Shown here: piece after piece, positions 53,441 to 62,523 of the stretch | Numbering within the stretch: the first letter of the stretch is position 1 | How the letters are laid out: each line of letters opens with the position of its first letter | NCBI GenBank assembly: GCA_041686855.1 | Contig: JAWLDA010000016.1 | Location: 1 to 64,000, forward strand | DNA length: 64,000 nucleotides | Source: JAWLDA01 sp041686855 | GTDB taxonomy: Bacteria; Bacillota; Limnochordia; DTU080; RSA5 | Reading direction: 5' to 3' | Notes under the pieces: generated by a model | Seen by the model: only the letters and a program-made list of their open reading frames with translations | The model's database searches: none | What the model was told of the DNA's origin: nothing | Translations under genes and position numbers: made by a program

Positions 53441-54610
53441 TCAAGCCCGGAAATCCCCAGGTCGAGGGCCTAATCCAAAGACGTGTGCCAGCCCTTCACG
53501 GACCCTATGGGCCGCTTTGCCGTCGCCGTACGGATTCACCGCCTGTGCCATCTTCGCATACTCCGACCCATCTGACAAGAGCCTGACGGCCGCCGCGTAG
53601 ATCGCATCAGTTCGAGTCCCCACTTTCAAGCACGTCCCCGCAGCGATACCCTCGGGCCGCTCCGTAGTCTCGCGCAGCACCAACACAGGCTTCCCTAGAG
53701 CCGGTGCCTCCTCCTGCAACCCACCCGAATCCGTCAAAACCAGTGTCGACGCGGCCAATAAGTGCACAAACTCGCGATACCCCGGTGGTTCGACCAGCCT
53801 GATGCGTTCCACACCGTGCAAGAGCCGATACGCGATGTCCCGCACGGTGGGGTTTTTATGTACGGCAAAAACCACTTCTACATCGTCAAATTCGCGGACG
53901 AGACGCAGGAGCGCTTTGTAGATGCGTTCGAGCGGCGGCCCCCAGTTCTCTCGTCGATGGGTCGTCACAACCAGAAGGCGTCGGCCGGACGCGACCGCTT
54001 GTGCCACCTGCTTGTCCGAGAAGGCGTACTTTGACGCCAGTGTTTGAAGCAAGGCATCGACAACCGTGTTTCCCGTTAGAAAGATTTGCTCCGGGTCCAC
54101 GTTCTCCCGGAGTAGATTCTCCCGTGCACCGGCCGTTGGAGCAAAATGCCATGTGGCAAGGGCGCCCGTCAATCGCCGGTCCATCTCCTCGGGAAACGGA
54201 TCGTACCGATCCCGAGTGCGCAAGCCCGCTTCGAGGTGGCCGACCGGCACCTTTTTAAAGAAGGCCGCAAGCGCAGCAGCAAAGGTCGTGATTGTATCGC
54301 CGTGTACCAGCACCACGTGCGGCCGAGTAGCTTCGAGCAGAGGGCTGAGATGGCTTAGTATTCCAGTGACGACGTCCTCGAGGGATTGCCCGTGTCGCAT
54401 GAGGTCAAAGTCGTAGGTGGGATCAATGGAGAATACCCGCAGGACCTGATCGAGCATGTCGCGGTGTTGGGCCGTCACCGCGACCTCGAGCTCAAACCGG
54501 TGGTCAGCATTCAACGCCTGCACAACGGGGGCCATCTTGACGGCCTCGGGGCGGGTGCCAAAGACTGCCAAGCAACGGATCGGCTCCACTCCTGGACCAC
54601 CTTTCTCCAA
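53441..54610 (-). CDS. wecB: UDP-N-acetylglucosamine 2-epimerase (non-hydrolysing)
   Basis: Up to 389 residues. GT-B fold with FGTRPEAVKMAPVVQAL at the N-terminus, VHGDTITTFAAALAAFFKKVPVGHLEAGLRT, TTHRRENWGPPLERIYKAL, and TDSGGLQEEAPALGKPVLVLRETTERPEG. It interconverts UDP-GlcNAc and UDP-ManNAc, the precursor for linkage units of wall polymers or other glycans. It follows the tagO/wecA gene. Start either TTG 54610 or GTG 54589 (AAGGTGG 7-8 bases upstream). Confidence 0.95.
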   Translation of the reverse strand: MEKGGPGVEPIRCLAVFGTRPEAVKMAPVVQALNADHRFELEVAVTAQHRDMLDQVLRVFSIDPTYDFDLMRHGQSLEDVVTGILSHLSPLLEATRPHVVLVHGDTITTFAAALAAFFKKVPVGHLEAGLRTRDRYDPFPEEMDRRLTGALATWHFAPTAGARENLLRENVDPEQIFLTGNTVVDALLQTLASKYAFSDKQVAQAVASGRRLLVVTTHRRENWGPPLERIYKALLRLVREFDDVEVVFAVHKNPTVRDIAYRLLHGVERIRLVEPPGYREFVHLLAASTLVLTDSGGLQEEAPALGKPVLVLRETTERPEGIAAGTCLKVGTRTDAIYAAAVRLLSDGSEYAKMAQAVNPYGDGKAAHRVREGLAHVFGLGPRPGDFRA

Positions 54611-54633
54611 GTGCTGCGTTTAACAGCGACGGG

Positions 54634-55674
54634 TTAAAGCGTGTGGCGAGTGGTTGACGCGGCGACGGCGGAACCGCTGACACGGACGGCAAACAGGGTC
54701 GTTGCCACCAGGATTACCGCTAACATCGCCAAACTTCCCCACGCACTCATTTGCGTCGCCAACAGCGAACCGATCCCCATCGCGATGCTCACGGCATAAA
54801 GCGCTAGGACGGCCTGCCTGTGACTTAGACCGTGTGCGAGGAGTCGGTGATGCAAGTGATCTGCGTCGGCCTCATAAATGGGTCGGCCGGCTACCAAGCG
54901 TCGTCCGATCGACAGACACGTGTCAAAGATCGGCAGCCCCAAGGCCAGCACGGGAACCACAAAGACGAGTGCAGTCGGGCCTTTCAAGGCGCCTTCGACG
55001 CTGATCGCCCCCAGCACGAAACCTAAGAACATAGCCCCGGTATCGCCCATGATGATGCGAGCCGGATTGAAATTGTGCGGCAAGAAACCAAGCGTTGCGG
55101 CAGCGAGCGCCGCAGTCAGTACGGCGGCGTCGCCACGACCGAGCGCCAGGGCTACGACAAAGAGCGGAACGCACGCGATCACCGAAACGCCGGCGGCCAA
55201 TCCGTCGAGTCCGTCGATGAGGTTTACCATGTTAGTGAGGGCCACCATCCAAACAATCGTTAGGAAGACGCCCCACCCGCCTATATAGATGGACGCTCCC
55301 GTCAAGGGATGCGTCACAAACTCGATCTGCCCGCCCCAGAGTACAAAGAGCCCCGCCGCGAGCAACTGGCCACCCGCCTTTTGATACCACGGCAACTCTC
55401 TCGCGTCGTCAAGCAGGCCCAACACCAGGATGATCGTTGACGTGACCCAGAGCGGCCAGAGGTGCCCCAAAGGCTCTACCACCGTAAACGCCGAGAGCCA
55501 GAATGCGGCGTAGATCGCCAGTCCGCCTCCCTTGGGCATTGGAACGGCATGCATCCGTCGCTCCCCCGGCTGGTCGACCAGTCCCGTTCGAGCCGCGAAG
55601 CGGCGGACGAGCGGCGTGGCAACGAATGCCGCGGTGAAAGCGATACAAAATGTTATGAAGAGATGAGTAGCCAC
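54634..55674 (-). CDS. tagO: undecaprenyl-phosphate GlcNAc-1-phosphate transferase (TagO/WecA)
   Basis: 346 residues, about ten membrane helices. MPKGGGLAI, NLIDGLDGLAAGV, NFNPARIIMGDTGAMFLG and the C-terminal DADHLHHRLLAHGLSHRQAVL are the conserved cytosolic motifs with the catalytic aspartates. It starts lipid-linked polymer synthesis. GGGAGGAG precedes a GTG start. The pair with wecB between upp and the atp operon is common in Bacillota. Confidence 0.94.
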   Translation of the reverse strand: MATHLFITFCIAFTAAFVATPLVRRFAARTGLVDQPGERRMHAVPMPKGGGLAIYAAFWLSAFTVVEPLGHLWPLWVTSTIILVLGLLDDARELPWYQKAGGQLLAAGLFVLWGGQIEFVTHPLTGASIYIGGWGVFLTIVWMVALTNMVNLIDGLDGLAAGVSVIACVPLFVVALALGRGDAAVLTAALAAATLGFLPHNFNPARIIMGDTGAMFLGFVLGAISVEGALKGPTALVFVVPVLALGLPIFDTCLSIGRRLVAGRPIYEADADHLHHRLLAHGLSHRQAVLALYAVSIAMGIGSLLATQMSAWGSLAMLAVILVATTLFAVRVSGSAVAASTTRHTL

Positions 55675-55745
55675 GGCGCTCCTCCCACTTAAAAGTGAAT
55701 GGACAATTCTACAATTTACATCTTAAGTGATGAGGAAAAGCCATG

Positions 55746-56375
55746 TCAATGCGCGGTACCAAACAGACGATCGCCCGCGTCGCCCAAGCCCGGGATGATG
55801 TACGCATTTGAATCGAGGTGAGAATCGATAGCGGCCACGAAGAGACTAACGTCGGGATGGCGGGCTTGGATCGCCGAGACACCTTCTGGGGCTGCAATTA
55901 GAGCGATGAGCGCGAGGTCGCGCGCCCCCTTCTCCTTGAGTAGCCCTAAGGCCTCACCTGCTGATCCTCCCGTAGCGAGCATGGGGTCAATTACCAGGGT
56001 CTTTCGGCGCTCGAGCTGCGATGGCAGCTTACAGTAGTAGGAGTGCGGCGCATGCGTTTGGGGGTCTCGCTCTAACCCTATATGTCCCACAAGCGCGTCC
56101 GGCAACACCTCTAAGGCGGCCTCTACCATGCCCAATCCCGCTCTGAGGATCGGGACGATGGCAACACTCTCCGACTGGGCTCGAGTCCCCTCGGCGGGCC
56201 CCATGGGCGTCGTCACTTTGACCGCTTCGGTGGGAAGGCTCTCCGTCACTTTGTACATCATGAGGCGTGTCATCGCACGCAACGAGGCGCGCCACTCGGC
56301 GATCGACGTCTCAACGGAGCGCAGAAGCGTGAGGTGATGGCGTACTAATGGATGGTCAACGACACAAATCGCCAT
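55746..56375 (-). CDS. upp: uracil phosphoribosyltransferase
   Basis: 209 residues. PRPP-binding VIDPMLATGGSAGEAL, VPILRAGLGMVEA and the C-terminal uracil-binding AYIIPGLGDAGDRLFG are present. It salvages uracil to UMP. AGGTG lies 7 bases before the ATG. Same position as in B. subtilis, between rpiB/glyA-side genes and atp. Confidence 0.97.
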   Translation of the reverse strand: MAICVVDHPLVRHHLTLLRSVETSIAEWRASLRAMTRLMMYKVTESLPTEAVKVTTPMGPAEGTRAQSESVAIVPILRAGLGMVEAALEVLPDALVGHIGLERDPQTHAPHSYYCKLPSQLERRKTLVIDPMLATGGSAGEALGLLKEKGARDLALIALIAAPEGVSAIQARHPDVSLFVAAIDSHLDSNAYIIPGLGDAGDRLFGTAH

Positions 56376-56381
56376 ACGACA

Positions 56382-56846
56382 TCACCTCTTGATCGATTCG
56401 TTGATTCTCTCGATGCGATTTAGTTTCTCGACGCGCGCGCCGTGACGCCCGCCTTCAAACTCGGCGGTGAGCCAAGTGCGAACGATCTCCTGAGCAAGTC
56501 CGACACCGACCACCCGCGATCCCAAAGCCAAAACATTGGCGTCGTTGTGGGCGCGGCTCATCTTGGCTGAGAACGTATCATGGCACAGCGCGGCCCTTAC
56601 GCTCGGTACCTTGTTGGCGGCGATGGAGATTCCGATGCCGGTTCCACAGATCACGACGCCCCTTTGGACCCTCCCGGTCGCGACGGCGCGACCAACACTC
56701 TCACCAAAGTCGGGGTAATCCACCGAATCCAACGAATGGGTACCTAAATCGAGCACCTCTATGTCGAACTCGCGGAGCACCTCCAGTACCGCCTCTTTGA
56801 GCGCAAACCCGGCGTGATCACATCCTAAAGCCACTCGCTGTGCCAT
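56382..56846 (-). CDS. rpiB: ribose-5-phosphate isomerase B
   Basis: 154 residues from an ATG with GGAGG 8 bases upstream. VALGCDHAGFALK at the start, the catalytic cysteine motif GVVICGTGIGISIAANK and HNDANVLALGSRVVG are typical. Interconverts ribose-5-P and ribulose-5-P. Ends 6 bases before upp starts. Confidence 0.96.
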   Translation of the reverse strand: MAQRVALGCDHAGFALKEAVLEVLREFDIEVLDLGTHSLDSVDYPDFGESVGRAVATGRVQRGVVICGTGIGISIAANKVPSVRAALCHDTFSAKMSRAHNDANVLALGSRVVGVGLAQEIVRTWLTAEFEGGRHGARVEKLNRIERINESIKR

Positions 56847-56942
56847 CAAACATTCCTCCAGCGTCATCACTCAGGCCTACTTATTTAGGCCATGCCTGTC
56901 CTCAACCATGGGGCTCCATTTATCTTCGTCACGGCCAATACC

Positions 56943-57431
56943 TTACCGGCGGCGCTCAGTGGCCAACCGTCTCACGGCGTTTACGACGGCCTTGTCGATC
57001 TCGCGCAGTGTTGCCAAATACACCGCGTCGTCCTGACCAAATGGGTCGGAAACATTGAAACTGCCGCTCATCCGTGCATACTCTCTTAGCGTGTATAGAT
57101 TAGGGGCTGCGTGTGGGTACCTGAGAATGATCTCGCTCTTGTGTGCCTCTGTCATGGTCAAAATGAGGTCCGCAGCCGCCATCTCTTCATCAAAGGGGAG
57201 CGCCGCATGACCATCGAGCGAGAGCCCCACTGAACGAGCCGCCTTCACCGCGCCCTCTGCGGCTCCGGCGCCAGCTACTGCTTGCAATCCCGCCGAACGC
57301 ACCTGTACCTCGACGTCCCTGAGGGCAGGTTCGGCCTGTACACGACGGTCAAAAAGAGCAGCAGCCATCGGACTGCGACAGGTGTTGCCGGTACACACAA
57401 AGACTACCTGGATCTTCTCGCCTGATCCCAT
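56943..57431 (-). CDS. ywlE: low-molecular-weight phosphatase, probable protein-arginine phosphatase (YwlE-like)
   Basis: 162 residues. Active-site loop VFVCTGNTCRSPMA with the nucleophilic Cys and Arg, and the general-acid region VSDPFGQDDAVY. The Thr in CTGNTCR is the residue that makes B. subtilis YwlE selective for phospho-arginine instead of phospho-tyrosine. Neighbours mntP and rpiB match ywlD-ywlE-ywlF. It would reverse McsB-type arginine phosphorylation. ATG 57431 has GGAG close by; 57452 is an alternative. Confidence 0.88.
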   Translation of the reverse strand: MGSGEKIQVVFVCTGNTCRSPMAAALFDRRVQAEPALRDVEVQVRSAGLQAVAGAGAAEGAVKAARSVGLSLDGHAALPFDEEMAAADLILTMTEAHKSEIILRYPHAAPNLYTLREYARMSGSFNVSDPFGQDDAVYLATLREIDKAVVNAVRRLATERRR

Positions 57432-57528
57432 GAGGCTCCAGTCTCCCAGCATATTACTTGGTGCTACCCTGTGTCTAGGCCAAGGCGCTTATTCACTTCC
57501 ACGGCAAGGAATCCATCCCTTCTCCCCA

Positions 57529-58143
57529 TCATACTCCCTGTAGGAGCCCATGCAGGGCAATCGCAATAAGTGTTACGCCCCCAACCGGTTGTGCGACACG
57601 CCCTACGCCATTGCCAAGGTGTTGGCCCATGAGCAGGCCCGTGACGGAGAGCATTGTTCCCGCCGCCACCATGATCACCGCCACGTGCACGAGCTCGACA
57701 CCCTCAAACATTCCTGTCCCAAACCCTGCAGAGAAGGCGTCCGCGTTCACCATGAACGCTATCGCCAATAGCCCGCCTACACCATGCCCGACGGGACGTT
57801 TCCTTTCCGATCTAAACGAGGACGCAACGAGGTTCACCCCCACAGCCAACAGAACACAGCTGCCGATCATGGCGAGTAACCAGTGCACTTCCTCGTGAAC
57901 CGCTTCCCAGTAGATCCAATCTGCATGTATCTGTCGGATAAACTCCGTGTGGTGTAGCGCCCAGTGCACCATTGCCGCGATGAGATATCCCATGATAAAG
58001 AGCACACCTTGCACCACGCCAAACATTGAGACCGCAGCCACACTACGACGCGACCGCGGCGCTTCGATTCCAAGCCCGACACACACCGAGAAGCAATCCG
58101 CTCCCAAAGCAATGGCTAAACCCGCAATCTCCAACGCACCCAA
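57529..58143 (-). CDS. mntP: MntP-type manganese efflux pump
   Basis: 204 residues from a TTG with AAAGGAG 7 bases upstream. Six membrane helices in two halves, each with the conserved acidic motif: ALGADCFSVCVGLG and VNADAFSAGFGTGM. Exports Mn2+. No yybP-ykoY riboswitch fits in the 60-base upstream gap. Same neighbour order as B. subtilis ywlD. Confidence 0.9.
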   Translation of the reverse strand: MGALEIAGLAIALGADCFSVCVGLGIEAPRSRRSVAAVSMFGVVQGVLFIMGYLIAAMVHWALHHTEFIRQIHADWIYWEAVHEEVHWLLAMIGSCVLLAVGVNLVASSFRSERKRPVGHGVGGLLAIAFMVNADAFSAGFGTGMFEGVELVHVAVIMVAAGTMLSVTGLLMGQHLGNGVGRVAQPVGGVTLIAIALHGLLQGV

Positions 58144-58238
58144 ACCGACGGCTCCTTTCATCCTATAGAGGATTGTTCCAGTGTATGGGAAAATAAGGTG
58201 GTTTCGAACAGGGAATACTCTTGCGCGAAGGAGGTGTT

Positions 58239-58526
58239 GTGCACGTGGCGAGGCGTTACTTATGTCCGGCTTGCAGAAGCAATCGCAAGGACTTTGAGAT
58301 CGTGTACAAGCTAATCCAAGAGGTGCAACTCGATGCGGTCTCCGGCGAGCTTCTCTTCCAGTCGGACGAACTTGCGACCCTCATTCGTTCGGACGGTCGC
58401 CCCGACTTAGACGTCAGGTGCGGTCGCTGCAGATATACAGGGTCGGAGTCGAGCTTTAGGAGAGCGGCCGAGCGCGACGATTCGGAGTACCGCCCGCACC
58501 AGCCGCTCACATCTCGGCGATCATGA
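58239..58526 (+). CDS. small zinc-ribbon protein
   Basis: 95 residues from a GTG with AAGGAGG 4 bases upstream; a GTG at 58245 is also possible. Two CxxC pairs, CPAC near the start and CGRC at about residue 66-69, should hold one zinc. It is divergent from mntP and its 3' end overlaps by 20 bases, tail to tail, with the PIG-L/GNAT gene. No function is recognised. Confidence 0.65.
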   Translation: MHVARRYLCPACRSNRKDFEIVYKLIQEVQLDAVSGELLFQSDELATLIRSDGRPDLDVRCGRCRYTGSESSFRRAAERDDSEYRPHQPLTSRRS

Positions 58527-60513
58527 TCACCCACTCACCCTGGCTGTCTCGAGTCTTCCCGACGGGCAGGAAACCGAGTTTCTCGTAGAGACGCATAGCC
58601 GGCCGGTTCCAAGGTCGCACTTCGAGCCGAACCCGGTGAATCCCCATATCGTCAAACCGGCGCATGGCGTGTGTGACAAGGCTCGTACCAATCCCACGAG
58701 ACTGCGCTGCGTGTGAGACGGCGATGGAGAGGATCCGCGCTTCGGCCGAGAGATCGCCTCCGACCGACGAGCGAACGAAGTGGAACTTGTCAAGCAAGAG
58801 CACCCGCAACGGCGCAATCCCCAGCCGTATGTGGCCTTTTAACCACTGGATCACCCAGCGAAGCAAGTGGCCCTTGCGTATCGCTGTGCGCCACACACGC
58901 TTTAGAGATGAAGGCGCGTAAACGTAGCCCTGTACTCGCCCGTCTTTAAGAGCGACCAGCAAGGCATCGGGTTCAGCATCGTAACACAAGCGAAAGACTT
59001 GGCGGATGAGGCGCTGCGGAGGCAGGCGGCCAAATAGATGCAGGATACTCTCGCGGAAGCATTCAGCAAAAATCTGAGCACATGCCGACAGATCCGCCGG
59101 CGACGCCACGGCGCAAAGACTCGGCGCCTCGGAGATCGCGTCAGTCGTTGCCTCGTCGTTCACCTTTGACGTCCCCCTGGAGGGCACCCGGACATAGTGA
59201 AGTCCCGTGCGATCGACCGAGATGCCCCGCGTACGGGTCTCTACACTTACAAACAATCCATTGTGAACATCGAGAAGATCGAGAGGAACACCGACTTCCA
59301 GCGATGAGTCGCGGGGACGCACAACCACCTCGCGCATTGGACGCCACATGCCTTCCAAGCGAACGGAGGCTCGATGCGGCGGACGGATTCTCATGTGAAT
59401 ACCCTCACGTCTCGGCGACGGGAAGAGCGATACACGATACTCCACCTCTGCGACCGGACGACGTGCGAGCCCGATATCTAGAGCAAGCAGCGATCCGGCG
59501 CGCACAGCATTCACCCACGCGACGTCGGCTGACCGTTCAACTTGCCGGGTGATGGTGTCGCGAATGGGATCGAGAATGATCGGCTGGACGTTCGACCTTC
59601 CAAAGGTAGCGCCAAGCACGTGTGAACCGCCGGCGACGCTTTTCACCTGCGGGTAGTTCGGTCGGGCAAACACTTCGTTTTGTCCGACAAAACTGAGTAA
59701 GAAACGTCCGACCAGCGGGAACTGACTGCGATACATGGCGATCGCCGCCTGCTTTTGCGCCGCATGCACGGGATCGGCCCGTACCTCCTCCCACACTTCT
59801 CCTAGCGCGGCTATTGCAGGGGGCGGTTTGTGCTCCCGATGAGGATTGAGCCCTCTTGGAGCAGGCCATCCACCGCGATGGACCAAGTAGAGGTGTCGCT
59901 GACACGCTTTGACCCACGAGTGACCGAGCAGCGCCAACTCCTCCAGAGCGCAGGTCACAAAGGCCGAGCATGCAGCGTGATCTCCGTGGGCGTCTTTAGG
60001 GTGAGGGTAAATCAGGTGGGTCGGCCGCACGCGTTCCAACACGTACATTAAATCACTCAAGAGTTGCTCACCTGCGTACGGAGCAAACGGGGTAGCCACG
60101 TTTTCGTACGGAGCATAGTTTACCGACGTAAACGGAGATGTAAAAGGATCGGACCGCCTCCAGTGATCGCTCCAAAGAGCAAAGAGGCCACGGTCAGGGT
60201 AGCCGAGGAAGGTGACGCTCGTTGGGCCGATGCCGATGCGCGCCAGCGCACGCAAGCTCTCGTGACTGCGTCGGACGCCGAGGTTAAGGCGCCGGGAGCT
60301 CGCGCCCATCACCGCCCGCGGCGTGGCCATCACCCCGAATGCGTCGCCGTGTGTCACCAGGAGCACATGGATACTCGCCTGCGCGACTACGCCGGCCTGG
60401 AGGAGCAGACCGGCGGCAATAAGCTCGTCGTCCGGATGGGGCGCGACAACCAACACACGATCCGAGGCGTTCAACGGGATCGCGCTTTGGATTGTGCCCT
60501 GCCCCTTACCCAC
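58507..60513 (-). CDS. PIG-L/LmbE deacetylase fused to a GNAT acetyltransferase
   Basis: 668 residues from a GTG with GAGGGG 7 bases upstream; the longer frame would overlap sua5 by 116 bases. N-terminal PIG-L domain (about 15-290): VVAPHPDDELIAAG zinc motif and IYPHPKDAHGDHAA. The middle (about 300-460) is a beta-rich region. The C-terminal GNAT domain (about 475-668) has SRGIGTSLVTHAM for acetyl-CoA and ends LYEKLGFLPVG. It could deacetylate a GlcNAc-type glycan or thiol conjugate and then acetylate an amine, or the two may act separately. No homologous fusion is known to me. It follows sua5, so it may be co-transcribed with it. Confidence 0.8.
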   Translation of the reverse strand: MGKGQGTIQSAIPLNASDRVLVVAPHPDDELIAAGLLLQAGVVAQASIHVLLVTHGDAFGVMATPRAVMGASSRRLNLGVRRSHESLRALARIGIGPTSVTFLGYPDRGLFALWSDHWRRSDPFTSPFTSVNYAPYENVATPFAPYAGEQLLSDLMYVLERVRPTHLIYPHPKDAHGDHAACSAFVTCALEELALLGHSWVKACQRHLYLVHRGGWPAPRGLNPHREHKPPPAIAALGEVWEEVRADPVHAAQKQAAIAMYRSQFPLVGRFLLSFVGQNEVFARPNYPQVKSVAGGSHVLGATFGRSNVQPIILDPIRDTITRQVERSADVAWVNAVRAGSLLALDIGLARRPVAEVEYRVSLFPSPRREGIHMRIRPPHRASVRLEGMWRPMREVVVRPRDSSLEVGVPLDLLDVHNGLFVSVETRTRGISVDRTGLHYVRVPSRGTSKVNDEATTDAISEAPSLCAVASPADLSACAQIFAECFRESILHLFGRLPPQRLIRQVFRLCYDAEPDALLVALKDGRVQGYVYAPSSLKRVWRTAIRKGHLLRWVIQWLKGHIRLGIAPLRVLLLDKFHFVRSSVGGDLSAEARILSIAVSHAAQSRGIGTSLVTHAMRRFDDMGIHRVRLEVRPWNRPAMRLYEKLGFLPVGKTRDSQGEWVIMIAEM

Positions 60514-61615
60514 TGGGAATCCCCTCAAGCAAGGCACGGAGCGTTGTCCCACGCGCCAGCACCTCATCGGCCTGGAGGAGACTCCCCTCCGCAGCACGCT
60601 GCAGTCGATCCGCCACCGCACGCCCTAGGCCCGATCCGTCAATGCCTTCGGCCACTATCACCTCCGGCGCTCCCGCGTCCAGATAGCGCAACCCGGCATA
60701 CAGGCGACGAGCCACGGCGTCCGGATTGCCGAGTGGCCCCAACACGTAACAGAGTCGATCACTCGGATCGATGTTGAGAAGGTTCGCCGCCTCTTGAGTG
60801 AGGAGGAAGCCCGCGCGCCGGCCTTTGTCTTTAGCGTCTCGATAGAGTTGGCTCAGTGCGTGTACCACCGTGCGCCGATCACCGATGAGCACGTACAGAG
60901 GAGCGTTCGGCGCGTAGTGACGATACTTCAGCCCTGGTGACCGGACGGGCTGGCCGGTGTCAGTCTCCCGCAGCTTTGTCGCAACCTCGACATCCCCGAG
61001 GAGGCGTTCGAGCGACTCGAGGGGAAGCCCTCCCAACCTCAGGACACACGGTATCGGTGTCGTGAGATCGACAACGGTCGACTCGAGCCCCACCCCCGTC
61101 TCCCCCCCGTCGAGGATCGCATCGATCCGTCCGGCCAGGTCGTGCCACACGTGCTTCGCACTCGTGGGACTCGGACGACCCGATAGATTGGCACTGGGAG
61201 CGGCTAATGGGCCGTCAAAGCGCTCCAGCAAAGCCAACGCCACTGGATGATCGGGCACCCGGACTGCGACGCTTTGCAGTCCGCCGCTCACTTCATCGGG
61301 CACCTCGGCGCTCTTGGGTAAAACCAACGATAAGGGCCCTGGCCAAAAGGCGTCTGCCAACATGTGTGCCTGCGTCGCGACCGACTCAGCCAATGAGAAT
61401 GCACGCGGCGCATCCGCCGCGTGCACGATCAACGGGTTGTCGGACGGTCGACCTTTCGCCGCATAGATCGAACGTAGAGCCGTCCCGTCGCGTGCGTCAG
61501 CCCCTAACCCGTAAACTGTCTCCGTGGGGAACGCAACCAGCCCTCCCCGGCGCAAAATCTCCGCCGCTTCGTCGATTGCTTTGGCCGCTGTCGCCAGGTC
61601 CGTCGCCGAGAGCAT
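60506..61615 (-). CDS. sua5: threonylcarbamoyl-AMP synthase (Sua5/TsaC)
   Basis: 369 residues from an ATG 8 bases after the prmC stop, with GAGG upstream. YrdC domain (about 5-200: AFPTETVYGLGADA, KGRPSDNPL, SVAVRVPDHPVALALL) and a C-terminal Sua5 domain (about 235-369) with SPGLKYRHYAPNAPL. It makes threonylcarbamoyl-AMP for tRNA t6A37. The long open frame upstream of this ATG overlaps prmC and is not used. Position after prmC matches ywlC. Confidence 0.95.
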   Translation of the reverse strand: MLSATDLATAAKAIDEAAEILRRGGLVAFPTETVYGLGADARDGTALRSIYAAKGRPSDNPLIVHAADAPRAFSLAESVATQAHMLADAFWPGPLSLVLPKSAEVPDEVSGGLQSVAVRVPDHPVALALLERFDGPLAAPSANLSGRPSPTSAKHVWHDLAGRIDAILDGGETGVGLESTVVDLTTPIPCVLRLGGLPLESLERLLGDVEVATKLRETDTGQPVRSPGLKYRHYAPNAPLYVLIGDRRTVVHALSQLYRDAKDKGRRAGFLLTQEAANLLNIDPSDRLCYVLGPLGNPDAVARRLYAGLRYLDAGAPEVIVAEGIDGSGLGRAVADRLQRAAEGSLLQADEVLARGTTLRALLEGIPSG

Positions 61616-61623
61616 TCGGGTCC

Positions 61624-62523
61624 TCACGCCAAGCCTGCCTCCATCCTCATCACGGCGATCCGATCCCGACCAGCCAGATCGGCCACGATTCGGCACTCGG
61701 CGAACCCGGCCCGCCGTGCGATTTCTTGTACCTCGTCGCCTTGACTCGACCCGATCTCTAAACAAAGAAAGCCGTGGGAATGCAAGTGATTTGGGGCCTG
61801 GGCCACAAGTCGCTGAACGGTAGCAAGCCCGTCATCGCCCCCACCGATAAGCGCGACTTGCGGTTCAAAGTCACGCACTTCCGGCTCTAGCGTAACCCAT
61901 TCTCGCTCGGGAACGTACGGAGGATTGGATACAATGCCGTCAAAGCGCTCGTTGGCCAGGGGCTCGAGCAAGTCTCCCTGCCGAAACTGAATTCGCTCGA
62001 ACACCTGGTGGGCCTTGGCGTTCTCTTGGGCTACGGCGATCGCCGATTCCTCCACATCGGTCGCCACGATCCGGACCGATGGCGCCTCCAGAGCCAAAGA
62101 GACGGCGACGGCGCCTGAGCCGGTTCCGACATCTGCGAGGGTTGATTGAGACTCCGACTCCAACGCCCCGCTCAGCTCCTCAAGGCAGACGTCGACCAAC
62201 ATCTCCGTCTCCGGGCGCGGTATAAGCACCCGATGGTCCACCGTGAGCGCGACCGAACGAAACTCCCGCCTGCCCACAATGTACGCGACCGGCTCCCGGC
62301 GGGCTCTGCGAGCGACGCTCGAGCGATACGCGCTCACTTCCGCCGAGAGTAACGGACGATCGTATTGAACGTAAAGTTGGATCCGCTCGAGGTCGAGTAC
62401 GTGCCCGAGCAACACCTCGGCATCGAGACGAGGAGTCTCCACACCCGCAGTCTGTAAGTGCTTTGTGGCCAAAGTAATATAATCTAAAACAGTTCGAGGA
62501 TCCGACATGAGTGCAGCACTCAC
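61624..62523 (-). CDS. prmC: peptide chain release factor N5-glutamine methyltransferase
   Basis: 299 residues. N-terminal helical domain and a SAM-binding domain (about 115-299): ADVGTGSGAVAVSLAL and the substrate motif VSNPPYVPEREW. It methylates the GGQ glutamine of PrfA and PrfB. The GTG start overlaps the prfA stop, so enzyme and substrate are coupled. B. subtilis carries spoIIR after prmC; it is absent here. Confidence 0.96.
   Translation of the reverse strand: MSAALMSDPRTVLDYITLATKHLQTAGVETPRLDAEVLLGHVLDLERIQLYVQYDRPLLSAEVSAYRSSVARRARREPVAYIVGRREFRSVALTVDHRVLIPRPETEMLVDVCLEELSGALESESQSTLADVGTGSGAVAVSLALEAPSVRIVATDVEESAIAVAQENAKAHQVFERIQFRQGDLLEPLANERFDGIVSNPPYVPEREWVTLEPEVRDFEPQVALIGGGDDGLATVQRLVAQAPNHLHSHGFLCLEIGSSQGDEVQEIARRAGFAECRIVADLAGRDRIAVMRMEAGLA

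Noticed and set aside
58144..58238. yybP-ykoY manganese riboswitch before mntP
   Set aside because: The gap is too short and lacks the conserved loops.
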